From Nitrospirillum sp034653355 (GTDB taxonomy: Bacteria > Pseudomonadota > Alphaproteobacteria > Azospirillales > Azospirillaceae): DNA of 64,000 bases. Positions 1-8,403 of the stretch are shown here, piece by piece (positions within the stretch are counted from its first letter, which is position 1; every line of letters begins with the position of its first letter). The notes beneath the pieces were generated by a model. It saw only the letters and a list, made by a program, of their open reading frames with translations, did not search any database and had not been told where the DNA came from. The stretch spans positions 124,001-188,000 of the forward strand of contig NZ_JAYEER010000003.1 of the NCBI RefSeq assembly GCF_034653355.1, read 5' to 3'. The position numbers and the translations under genes were made by a program.

Positions 1-3000
1 TTGCGGTGTATCCAGGTGAAGTTGCCTTCCGTGACGTCCTTCACCCGGCCCAACCCGTCATAGGCCCAATTCACCGTGGTCCCGTCCGGCCAGGTGGCCG
101 AGGTGCGGTTGCCCGCGTTGTCGTAGCCGAAGCCCATGGTCAGGCCAGCGGCGCCCATCCCTGGGCGCGGCACCCGCACCGCCACCGAGGTCATCCGGCC
201 CGCCGTGTCATAGCTGGGTGTGCGGCCGCTGTAGCCGTCATCGATGCTGCCCACACGACCTGCCGCGTCGTAGCCGGTGACCACCTTGGCCATGCCCGCC
301 CGCGTCACCCCCGTCTGGCGGTTCAGGGCGTCGTACTCCAGCGTCGCGCCGGAACCGTCACGGAAATGCAGCGCCGTGGTGTTGTCGTTGGCGTCGTAAT
401 CGTAGCCATCCGACGCCCCGTCCGGATAGCGCAGCCAAGCCACCCGTCCAAAGCCGTCATAGGTGTAGGTCAGAACCTGCCCGCGCGGGTCGGTGATCGT
501 CTGCACCTGGCCGTCCGCGAAATAGGTGTAGGCGGCGCTGGTCTGTTCCAGCGGCGTGCCCACCGCGCGGTGTTCCGCCGTCTTTTGCCCCGCCGCGTCA
601 TAGTCCGTCGTGCTGACCCGGCTCAGGGCATCGGTCACCTTGATAGGCCGGCCCGACGGGTCATAGTCGGTCTTGGTCACGTTGTTCATCGGGTCGGTCA
701 CCGTGTACAGGCGACCTTCCCCCGTATAGGCGAACTGCGTATTGATCCAGTCGTTGGGCGCGGCGGCACCCGTGGCCTGCTCCAGCTTGGTGATCCAGCC
801 GTTGCGGTTATAGGTCCACTTCGCGTCCCAGCCCTCGGGCGCCTTCAACTCCGTGCGCCAACGCGCGTTGTTGTAGGTGGCGGTGATCTGGGCGTTGTTG
901 GGATCCGTCACGGTCTTGAGGTCGCCGGCATCGGTCCATTCGAAACTGGTGGTCAGGTTCTTACGGTTGTTGTCCACCACCACCTTGTTCAGGGTTTCCT
1001 TGCCTGCATTGTAGGTGAAGTGCGTCTCCATCCCACTGGCGTCGGTGATGCTGAATATCCGGCCCATATCATAGGCATAGGTGATCCGCGGGCGGATGTT
1101 GCCGCCACTCGCCGTATTCCAGACCGCCGGCTGGTCCACCGTCTTCAGATCACCCGTGGTGCCGTCATAGGCGTAATCCGTGATCTGGCCACGAGCGTCC
1201 TTCACCTGGCTGGGCTTGTTCCAGGTCCCGTCATAGCTGGTGTAGACCGCCTTCTCACCCAGGCCGGAACCGGGGCGGGGCGTGGTGTGGGTCTCCGTCT
1301 CCCGCCCCCGGCTGTCATAGACGTGCTTGACCACGCCGCCCATGGGGTCGGTCTGCTGCACGGGATGGCCGATGCCATCATAAGCCGCGCTATGCTCCCG
1401 ACCCAAGGCGTCCACTTGGCGGACGCTGCGCCCCAGGCTATCGAACCAGGTGGCGGTGACACCGCAATTGCTCCAGTTCGCGGCGCAGTTCGCGTCCTTC
1501 GTGGACCCCCGGAAGAGTCCGGGATAGTAGCTGATCACCGCCCCCACCTTGGTGGTCAGCGTCCGGGTGCGCCCTTCGGCATCATAAGACACGGTCAGGC
1601 TGGCGTTGGTCCCGTTAGCCACATCCTCCGGAATATGGACGGCAGTCAACTGGTCGCGCTGATCCCGAAAGCGGTTGGCGATGTCGTCCCCATAGTTGTA
1701 GCGATAGGTCAACTCCGGAACGTTCACGCCATAGTTGAACTGGACGTTGCTGTCGCCATAGTCGTACTGGCTGACATAGCTCAAGGGGTTGATCGCCTTG
1801 CTCAGGTGATACCCCTGCACCCCCGGGTCCCAGGAGAAAGTGACCTGCCGGCCCGTGGAATTGTCCGTGACGCTTTTCAACAAGGTGGGCGTGCTGGCGT
1901 TGGGCTCCGGGTCGTAGGCCAGCGTCAAGGACCGGCCCAGATTGTTGCTGATGCCCGTCACCAAGGGGCCAGCGTAGGCATTCGATGATGTGTAAGTGTA
2001 TGAAAGCGTGACGGTGCTGGGCCATCTCCAGCTGGTCAGGCGCAGGTCGCGGGTGTTGTAGCCCTTCTCGTCCGCGGCGCAACTTTTGGAACTGCCGTCG
2101 GGAACGGCGAAGGTGCGCGTCTGGCCATCCCCCAGGGTTTCCGTGAACGACAGCTCACGGAAGCAATAGACGGGATGGACGTAGTCCTCCTTCGCCGTCT
2201 TGACTTGGCCCGTCTGGGACAACCGGCTGGTGCCGCCCGCCCGGTAGCCGAAGCTGCCATCCGGTCGGCGGATATAGGTGGTGCTGTCGGCGCCCGTCCC
2301 GTCCTGCAGCGTGACGCTGTTGTTGGACATGGTCTTCTGCCACCAAGTGGCGGCCATGGACGCCGTGATGATGCGGCTAGCGGCGATGCTGTCCTGGAAT
2401 GACCCGATGGCCGCCAGGGCGTAGGCCAGCGTGGCGGCGGCGTCGCGCGGCGCCTGGCGGCCCATGGCGTCCAGCGCGCTGGTGCTGACGATGGCGGATC
2501 CGCCGACGTTATGATGCCAACCGGGGGCAAAACCTTCCCCCGGCCTATAGGTTCGCTGGAAAATGAGGCTGTAGGGGAATTTACCGGCACCCACACTGAT
2601 ATCGGCGGGCTGGGTGTAGCTGAGATCACCCGTCCGCAGGTTGACATCTGTCTTGAAAGGATAGGCTTTCGCCTGTTCCTTGACGAAGTCGGCTGACGCA
2701 TCGGCGCGGTTCAGCGTGGGCGTATTATCAGCGCCGACGCTGCCCCCTTCGCCGCCCTTGACCACGCCGCCAGGGGCTGCGGTGACATAGGCGATATTGC
2801 CGTCCTTGATGGCGACGGCCGCCATGCCGACCGTCTCCAGATAACAACACGCGTAGGGCGCGACCGGCGAACTGTCACCGCTGCGGCCCGGCCCCAGGCC
2901 GCCGAATTCACTCATCAACAGGGTATAGCCGGCCTGGAGGTAATACAGCCCCTCACCAATGACGGGCTTGGGATTCATGCTGTTATAGGTGGCCAGATCG

Positions 3001-4880
3001 AGCTTGAGGAAGTTCATGTCCGACCGGTTGGCCTGCGCCCAGCCGATGCGGTTGGTCGCGGAGGGGTTTTCCGGCGTGCCCAAGGTTTCTTCGATTGCCG
3101 CCGCCTCCAGCGTACTGGATGCGTTGGCGACGGCGTGCATCAAGCCCTGGCGGGCACCGGAGTCGTTGCCCAAGCTGTTGACGCTATAGCTGGGCTCCAC
3201 ATCCAGCACGAAACCCTGATCGGTGATCGAGGCGGCAACGTCAAAGCTGATGTTGGTGTGATTCCAGGAACTGTCATTCCACAGCGTCTTGCCGGCGCCA
3301 TGCACCGTGGTCGCCGTCACCAGGCCGACAACGGCGTGCTGCTGGACGATACCGCCAGCTACCCGCGCCAGAATCTCCGACATCCGGCTGTGATTTGCCA
3401 GGAAGGTCGCACCAATACTGTCCTTGCTGCGCTCCCCCTGGTTCATGGTGGCATCGCTGCCACTGGCCCGATTTTGGAATACCGACTGGTTGGTCAGCCG
3501 CTCACGCTCCAAGCGCAGCTTCAAGTTTTCCGATGTCAGGCCCCAGCCGGCCACCACCATGGCGGGGGTGTTGAGATCCACCAGCTTGCGGACATAGCTA
3601 TAATCCATATAGCCGCCGTTGTTGGCGGGATAGGGGTGATCCACCGCCAGTTCCACCCGATACCAGCCGTCGGCGACATGGTCGCTTTCATAGGGGTTGG
3701 ACCACACGTCCCGGCTGAAGCCGCGCACCGTGACGTTCAGTTCGACCTTACCGTAAGCTGAGCATGAGTTTGGGTCGCAGACGGCACCGCCGCCGGTATG
3801 TTCGATCATGAACTCCCGGCCGTAGATCTCGTCGGCGTAATAGAGGCGCTGGAAGTAAACGCTGGGCGTTAGGCGATAGCTGACCTTCAGCGACAACTTG
3901 GTGCGGAAGGTGTTGGGCAGTTGGGCGTTGAAGGTGCCCAGCGCGGTGGCCGCGTAGGGCAGCGTCCCGGGCACGGGCACGACGGAGGGGATAATGACCC
4001 GGCCGCCCACGATCTCGTCCATCGTGGCGCCCGGCTTGTTGGCATCGATCCAGTTGGCCAGGTTGGTGGCGGCCGTCTGCAGGCGGTTCTCCACATTGCC
4101 GACGTTCAGGGCGCGGATGGTGGTGGCCGTCTCCTGCATGTCCGAGACGGCGGACGACAGGAAATCATTCCGGTTGAAGCCGGAGACGCCGGTCAGGTCG
4201 ATGCCGCCGACCTGGGTGTGCGTCTTGAAACTAGGATCGAACTCCAGCCAGGCGCCGTTGATGTTCGCCTGCACCCAGACATGCAGCATGTCCACGCTGC
4301 CGATGGTGCCGGCGCCGTTGACCGTCGCCGGGAAGCCGCCGTCCGCCAGGATCTTGCGGGCGGCGTCGGCATTGGTGATGCCGAACCAGGCGGCGAAATC
4401 GCCGCCGGAAACACTGATGCGGCCCACCCGGTAGTTGGCGGTATAGCCGGAGGCGCGCAGCAGCAGCACCATCAGCTGAGCCTGATCGAACGGCGTGCCG
4501 GCGCCATCGATGATGGCGCCGCGCGCACCCTTCTGCAGGCCGTAAATGGGAACAAGGGTGATGTTATTGCGGACGTAATCATAGATCACGTTCGGGTTCT
4601 TCTGCAGCGCCTGGGCCAGGTCGCTGACCATGGTGTCGGAAATATCGGCTGGGCTTTGCAGACCCTGGCCCTGGTGGTAGGCCCAGCCCTGGTCGGGCGT
4701 CACCGCCGTGCCCACACCGATGCGCGCCGCCGGCATATTGGTCGAATCAACTTGAGCGTGAGCGCCGCCTGCCACCAAGCCCCCCACCAAAACCAACCAC
4801 AGTCCCCCGAAGGCGGCGGCCAAAGTCCGCCGGACGCTAAAGGGCGGGGCGGTCACTTCGGAACGGAGATCGTGGCGCAT
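1..4880 (-). CDS. Secreted transglutaminase-like / RHS (YD-repeat) protein, 3' end outside window
   Basis: The minus-strand frame is open from an ATG at 4880 to the left edge (about 1,626 codons), so the C-terminus is missing. It opens with a long-n-region signal peptide ending near AHAQ (about residue 43). Residues ~80-250 look like a transglutaminase-like domain: FDQAQLMVLLLRASGY, then HVWVQ and WLEFDPSF, giving the His and Asp of the fold, but the usual catalytic Cys position has no Cys. A DUF6531-like stretch (KTDVNLRTGDLSY, near 2600) follows, then many YD repeats such as YDGLGRV, YAYDMGR and YDALNR down to position 1. RHS proteins form a cocoon-like shell, often carrying a variable C-terminal toxin or effector; whether one is present cannot be seen. 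The start has only a weak, distant AAGGA. Confidence in the architecture is high, in the function low. Confidence 0.9.
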   Translation of the reverse strand, partial: MRHDLRSEVTAPPFSVRRTLAAAFGGLWLVLVGGLVAGGAHAQVDSTNMPAARIGVGTAVTPDQGWAYHQGQGLQSPADISDTMVSDLAQALQKNPNVIYDYVRNNITLVPIYGLQKGARGAIIDGAGTPFDQAQLMVLLLRASGYTANYRVGRISVSGGDFAAWFGITNADAARKILADGGFPATVNGAGTIGSVDMLHVWVQANINGAWLEFDPSFKTHTQVGGIDLTGVSGFNRNDFLSSAVSDMQETATTIRALNVGNVENRLQTAATNLANWIDANKPGATMDEIVGGRVIIPSVVPVPGTLPYAATALGTFNAQLPNTFRTKLSLKVSYRLTPSVYFQRLYYADEIYGREFMIEHTGGGAVCDPNSCSAYGKVELNVTVRGFSRDVWSNPYESDHVADGWYRVELAVDHPYPANNGGYMDYSYVRKLVDLNTPAMVVAGWGLTSENLKLRLERERLTNQSVFQNRASGSDATMNQGERSKDSIGATFLANHSRMSEILARVAGGIVQQHAVVGLVTATTVHGAGKTLWNDSSWNHTNISFDVAASITDQGFVLDVEPSYSVNSLGNDSGARQGLMHAVANASSTLEAAAIEETLGTPENPSATNRIGWAQANRSDMNFLKLDLATYNSMNPKPVIGEGLYYLQAGYTLLMSEFGGLGPGRSGDSSPVAPYACCYLETVGMAAVAIKDGNIAYVTAAPGGVVKGGEGGSVGADNTPTLNRADASADFVKEQAKAYPFKTDVNLRTGDLSYTQPADISVGAGKFPYSLIFQRTYRPGEGFAPGWHHNVGGSAIVSTSALDAMGRQAPRDAAATLAYALAAIGSFQDSIAASRIITASMAATWWQKTMSNNSVTLQDGTGADSTTYIRRPDGSFGYRAGGTSRLSQTGQVKTAKEDYVHPVYCFRELSFTETLGDGQTRTFAVPDGSSKSCAADEKGYNTRDLRLTSWRWPSTVTLSYTYTSSNAYAGPLVTGISNNLGRSLTLAYDPEPNASTPTLLKSVTDNSTGRQVTFSWDPGVQGYHLSKAINPLSYVSQYDYGDSNVQFNYGVNVPELTYRYNYGDDIANRFRDQRDQLTAVHIPEDVANGTNASLTVSYDAEGRTRTLTTKVGAVISYYPGLFRGSTKDANCAANWSNCGVTATWFDSLGRSVRQVDALGREHSAAYDGIGHPVQQTDPMGGVVKHVYDSRGRETETHTTPRPGSGLGEKAVYTSYDGTWNKPSQVKDARGQITDYAYDGTTGDLKTVDQPAVWNTASGGNIRPRITYAYDMGRIFSITDASGMETHFTYNAGKETLNKVVVDNNRKNLTTSFEWTDAGDLKTVTDPNNAQITATYNNARWRTELKAPEGWDAKWTYNRNGWITKLEQATGAAAPNDWINTQFAYTGEGRLYTVTDPMNNVTKTDYDPSGRPIKVTDALSRVSTTDYDAAGQKTAEHRAVGTPLEQTSAAYTYFADGQVQTITDPRGQVLTYTYDGFGRVAWLRYPDGASDGYDYDANDNTTALHFRDGSGATLEYDALNRQTGVTRAGMAKVVTGYDAAGRVGSIDDGYSGRTPSYDTAGRMTSVAVRVPRPGMGAAGLTMGFGYDNAGNRTSATWPDGTTVNWAYDGLGRVKDVTEGNFTWIHR

Positions 4881-5191
4881 GGTCAAGGGCGGTCCTTGTC
4901 AGGGTATCTCTGGCGCGATGGGGCACGTCCACGCGGCGTCGCACGGCCGCGCGGCTGGCCGGCCGGTGCCAAGGCACTGGCCGGATAAAGCGATAAGCTA
5001 GAGAATGCTGGGGGTTGGCGTCGTATAAGGACGTTCCAGGACGTCCATATGCAGTCGGACATGCGCCTTGCGCGGCGCACTCTCACCGAGAGCATGCATC
5101 GCCAACTTCCTTTCCCCCGTTTGTAGAGGTGAAAGTACGGCAATATGTCGCATTCTTGCAAATCATTCCGTGCCGATGGGATGACGCCGCT
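4881..5191. other. Intergenic region between sensor kinase and RHS gene
   Basis: About 310 bases with no convincing gene. On the minus strand it must hold the 3' end of the efflux/two-component transcript and probably the promoter of the RHS gene. An inverted repeat, GGACGT-TCCAGG-ACGTCC, lies around 5031-5048 and could be an operator; no clear terminator or -35/-10 pair was found. Confidence 0.4.
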
Positions 5192-6277
5192 TCAGTCCGC
5201 CTTGCCCCCTGCCGGCAGCCTGATCTCGAACGCCACACCCTGCGGCGCCACCGGCTCCGCGCGCACGTCACCGCCGTGGGCGCGGGCGATGGCCTGGACG
5301 ACGGCCAGGCCCAGGCCGGTGCCGCCGCTGATGCGGGCGCGGGAATCGTCGGCGCGCCAGAAGGGGTCGAAGGCGTGGGCCTCCATGCCCGGCGGCAGCC
5401 CCGGCCCCTCGTCCGCCACGCGCAGCACGACGCTGCCGCCATCCAGCGCGGTCGCCACCCGCACCCGGCCCGGAGCGGCATAGCGGCGGGCGTTCTCCAG
5501 CAGGGCCAGCAGGGCCTGGCGCACGCGGGCGCCGTCGGCCGAGACCTCCACCGGGGCCAGATCCGTCTCGATGGCCAGGCCGGCGGCGGCGCAGGTGGGC
5601 CCCACCAGGGCCACCACGGCCGCCGCCTCCGCCGCCACGTCCACCTGCCCCCGACGCAGCTCCAGCCGGCCGCTCTGCGCCAGGGTCAGCAGCTTGAGGT
5701 CGTCGACGATGCGGGTCAGCAGATCCACCTGCCCCACCAGGCCGCGAAAGGCTTCCATATCCGGGGTGAACACGCCGTCGGCGTAGCCCTGCAGGCGGCC
5801 GCGCAGGATGGTCAGGGGCGTGCGCAGCTCATGCGCGATGGCCACATTCCAGGTGCGCATCTCGATGGCCGCGCGTTCCAGCTGGGCGGCCATGACGTTG
5901 AAGTCCTGCACCAGCTGCTTGGTCTCATGGAAGGCGCTGGCGTCGACCTGGGCGCGCGCCGTCAGGTCGCCGCCGGCGATGCGCTGGGCCGCCCCCGCCA
6001 CGGCGTCCAGGGGCGCGATCAGCCGGCGGGCGAAGCGCACCGCCGCCCGTGCCGCCAGGGCGACGCCCAGCATGCCCAGCAGCGCCGTCACCGTCCAATC
6101 CAGCACATGCTGCCAGATGCCCGGCGGGTGGTGGAAAATCTCCGGCCACAGGCGGAACATGACGGTGAAGAAGATGGTGATGCCCACGGTCATGAGCACC
6201 AGGGCCAGCCCGGTGACGGTGGCCATGGACAGGACCAGCTGCCGGTTCAGGCCGGTGAAGCGCTTGAAGGTCCACAT
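5192..6277 (-). CDS. Sensor histidine kinase of the efflux operon (BaeS/AdeS-like)
   Basis: A 361-residue membrane kinase. TM1 spans about residues 13-40, a short periplasmic segment follows, TM2 is about 60-80, then HAMP (RRLIAPLDAVAGAAQRIAGG). HisKA carries the phospho-acceptor His149 in IAHELRTP; the ATPase part has the N box (ALLENARRYA), G1 (DEGPGLPP) and G2 (GGTGLGLA). It starts 5 bases after the response-regulator stop and is the last gene of the five-gene efflux operon, so it most likely senses a pump substrate or envelope stress and phosphorylates the adjacent regulator. The short sensor segment (about 20 residues) resembles BaeS/AdeS-type kinases. The stimulus is unknown. Confidence 0.9.
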   Translation of the reverse strand: MWTFKRFTGLNRQLVLSMATVTGLALVLMTVGITIFFTVMFRLWPEIFHHPPGIWQHVLDWTVTALLGMLGVALAARAAVRFARRLIAPLDAVAGAAQRIAGGDLTARAQVDASAFHETKQLVQDFNVMAAQLERAAIEMRTWNVAIAHELRTPLTILRGRLQGYADGVFTPDMEAFRGLVGQVDLLTRIVDDLKLLTLAQSGRLELRRGQVDVAAEAAAVVALVGPTCAAAGLAIETDLAPVEVSADGARVRQALLALLENARRYAAPGRVRVATALDGGSVVLRVADEGPGLPPGMEAHAFDPFWRADDSRARISGGTGLGLAVVQAIARAHGGDVRAEPVAPQGVAFEIRLPAGGKAD

Positions 6278-6282
6278 CGCCG

Positions 6283-6972
6283 TCAGACCGCCGGGCCCAG
6301 GCGGTAGCCCACGCCCCGCACCCCTTCCATGAAGCCGCCGGCGCCGGCGGCCTGCAGCTTGCGCCGGATGTTGCTGGCGTGGCTGTCGATGGTGCGTTCC
6401 AGGGTGTCGCCCTCGGGCAGGCAGGCGTCGATCAGTTCGGCCCGGGTGAAGGCGCGGGTGGGCGCCCGCATCATGTGGGCCAGGATGCGGAATTCCGTCA
6501 GCGTCAGGTCCAGCCGGTTGCGCTTCCCCTCCGTGGTCACCATCGCCATGTGGGCGGTGAGGTCCAGTTCCAACCCGCCCAGGCGCAGCAGGGTCTGCCC
6601 CTCGGTGGAGCGGGTACGGCGCAGCACGGCCTTGACCCGCGCCACCACCTCCAGCGGGTTGAACGGCTTCACGATGTAGTCGTCGGCGCCAATGCGCAGG
6701 GCTTGCAGCTTGTCCAGATCCTCGCTCAACGCCGTCACCATGATGACGGGGGTGTCGCCCCGGCGGCGGAGTTCGGCCAGCACCTCGTACCCATCCACCT
6801 TGGGCATCTTCACGTCCAGGATGACCAGGTCGGGCGGCAGGGCGCGGTGCAGATCCAGCGCCACCTGGCCGTTGATGGCGGTGACGGTGCGCAGGCCCTC
6901 CCGCTCCAGATAGCCTTGCAGGATGCTGGCGATCTCCGGCTCGTCCTCGGCAATCAGCACCAGGGAACTCAT
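6283..6972 (-). CDS. OmpR-family response regulator of the efflux operon
   Basis: A 229-residue two-domain regulator. The receiver has the acidic pocket (AEDEPE), phospho-acceptor Asp53 (ILDVKMP), Thr80 (VTAL) and Lys102 (VKPF). A winged-helix DNA-binding domain fills about residues 130-226 (LTLTEFRIL, RTIDSHASNIRRKL, GVGYRLG). The gene begins 15 bases downstream of the channel gene stop and 5 bases before the kinase, so pump and regulators are probably co-transcribed, allowing autoregulation. BaeR/AdeR-type regulators usually activate RND pumps; activation of this operon is inferred from position only. Confidence 0.93.
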   Translation of the reverse strand: MSSLVLIAEDEPEIASILQGYLEREGLRTVTAINGQVALDLHRALPPDLVILDVKMPKVDGYEVLAELRRRGDTPVIMVTALSEDLDKLQALRIGADDYIVKPFNPLEVVARVKAVLRRTRSTEGQTLLRLGGLELDLTAHMAMVTTEGKRNRLDLTLTEFRILAHMMRAPTRAFTRAELIDACLPEGDTLERTIDSHASNIRRKLQAAGAGGFMEGVRGVGYRLGPAV

Positions 6973-6987
6973 GATCCCCGTCCCTTC

Positions 6988-8403
6988 CTATTTCACCCCG
7001 CCGCCCAGCACCTGGTACAGCGTGACCAGGTTGCCGGCGTCCGTCAGCTGCACCGACACCAGGGTCTGCTGCGCGGAATAGAGGGTGCGCTGGGCGTCCA
7101 GGGCGTTCAGGTAGCTGTCCGCCCCCTGCTTGTAACGGGCCTGCGACAAGTCGTAGCTGGTCTGGGCGGCCCTCACCGTCGCCTGCTGGGCGTCCAGCTG
7201 CTCGGCGATGGTGCCGCGCCGGGCCAGGGCATTCGCCACCTCCTTGAACGCGGTCTGGATGGTCTTCTCATAGGTGGCCACCGCCGCCTGCCGCGTGGCC
7301 TTGGCGTAATCCAGGTTGGCCTGGTTGGCGCCGTTGTCGAAGATGGGCACCGAGACCGACGGCGTGAAGCTCAGCGATTGCGACTGGGCCTGGAACAGAT
7401 TGCCGAAGGCCGAACTGGCGAAGCCCGCCGCCGTCGTCAGGCTGACGGTGGGGAAGAAGGCGGCGCGGGCGGCCCCGATGTTGGCGTTGGCCGACTTCAG
7501 GCTGTGTTCCGCCGACAGCACGTCCGGCCGGTTCAGCAGCACGTCGGTGCTGATCCCCGCCGGCAGCGCCGCCAGCGTGAAGGTGCGGCCCTCGATCCCG
7601 TCCGGCAGATGGGCGGGGTCCACGGGCGCGCCGGTCAGCGTCTCCAGCGCGTTCAGGTCCTGCGCCACCAGGGTGGTGTAGTTGGCGACGTCGGCCCGCG
7701 CCGTCTGATAGACGGTGTCGGCTTCCGCCGCGTCCAGCCGGGTGGCCACCCCGTTGCTCAGGCGCTTGCGCGTCACGTCGGCGGAATGCTGGGCGCTTTC
7801 CATGGTCTCCTGCGCGATGCGCAGCAGGCTCTTGTCGGCGGCGTAGGTGATGTAGGCGCTGGCGACCTCGGAAATCAGGCTGATGCGGGTGGCCCGCGCC
7901 GTCTCCTCCTCCGCCAGGTAGGTCTCAAGGTCCGCCCGCGTCAGGCTGGCGACGCGGCCGAACAGGTCGGCCTCGAAGGCGCTGACGCCGACGGCGGCGG
8001 ACAGGGACTTGGTCTCCTGACGGTTGGACCCGGCCCCGGTGCGGCTGTAGCCGCCGCTGGCCGAGGCGTCGAGGGTGGGCAGCTGCGCCGCCTGCTGCAC
8101 ATGGTACTTGGCCCGGGCGGCCAGAACGTTCTGCACCGCCACCCGCAGGTCGCGGTTGTTGTCCAGCGCCTGACCGACGACGGCGCGCAAATCGGCGTCG
8201 ACGAAGAAGTCCCGCCAGCCGGTGTCGGCCGTCGGGGTTCCCGTCCCAGGCCCCACGGGCGCCTGGGCATAAGCGGCCCCCTGCGGCCAGCCGGCCGGCA
8301 CCGGGGCCGCGGGACGCTGGTAGTCCGGATCCAGCGAGATGCAGCCGGTCAGCAGGCTGAGCGCCACAAGGGAGGTGGTGGTACGCATGAACGGCTGCGT
8401 CAT
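6988..8403 (-). CDS. Outer-membrane efflux lipoprotein (NodT/OprM family)
   Basis: 471 residues from an ATG at 8403 that overlaps the TGA of the RND gene by one base (translational coupling). The frame stays open further upstream inside the pump gene, but the signal peptide fixes the start: MTQPFMRTTTSLVALSLLTGC is a lipoprotein signal with lipobox LTGC. The rest has the two-fold OEP repeat with long helices and typical motifs (RADLETYLAEEE, LNRPDVLSAEHSLKSANANI, AAFFPTVSLT). It should form the trimeric channel that connects the pump to the outside. Length matches OprM-type proteins. Confidence 0.93.
   Translation of the reverse strand: MTQPFMRTTTSLVALSLLTGCISLDPDYQRPAAPVPAGWPQGAAYAQAPVGPGTGTPTADTGWRDFFVDADLRAVVGQALDNNRDLRVAVQNVLAARAKYHVQQAAQLPTLDASASGGYSRTGAGSNRQETKSLSAAVGVSAFEADLFGRVASLTRADLETYLAEEETARATRISLISEVASAYITYAADKSLLRIAQETMESAQHSADVTRKRLSNGVATRLDAAEADTVYQTARADVANYTTLVAQDLNALETLTGAPVDPAHLPDGIEGRTFTLAALPAGISTDVLLNRPDVLSAEHSLKSANANIGAARAAFFPTVSLTTAAGFASSAFGNLFQAQSQSLSFTPSVSVPIFDNGANQANLDYAKATRQAAVATYEKTIQTAFKEVANALARRGTIAEQLDAQQATVRAAQTSYDLSQARYKQGADSYLNALDAQRTLYSAQQTLVSVQLTDAGNLVTLYQVLGGGVK

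Noticed and set aside
6..1988. 660-codon open frame on the plus strand
   Set aside because: It is antisense to the RHS gene, whose YD repeats are clear; long antisense frames are common in GC-rich DNA.
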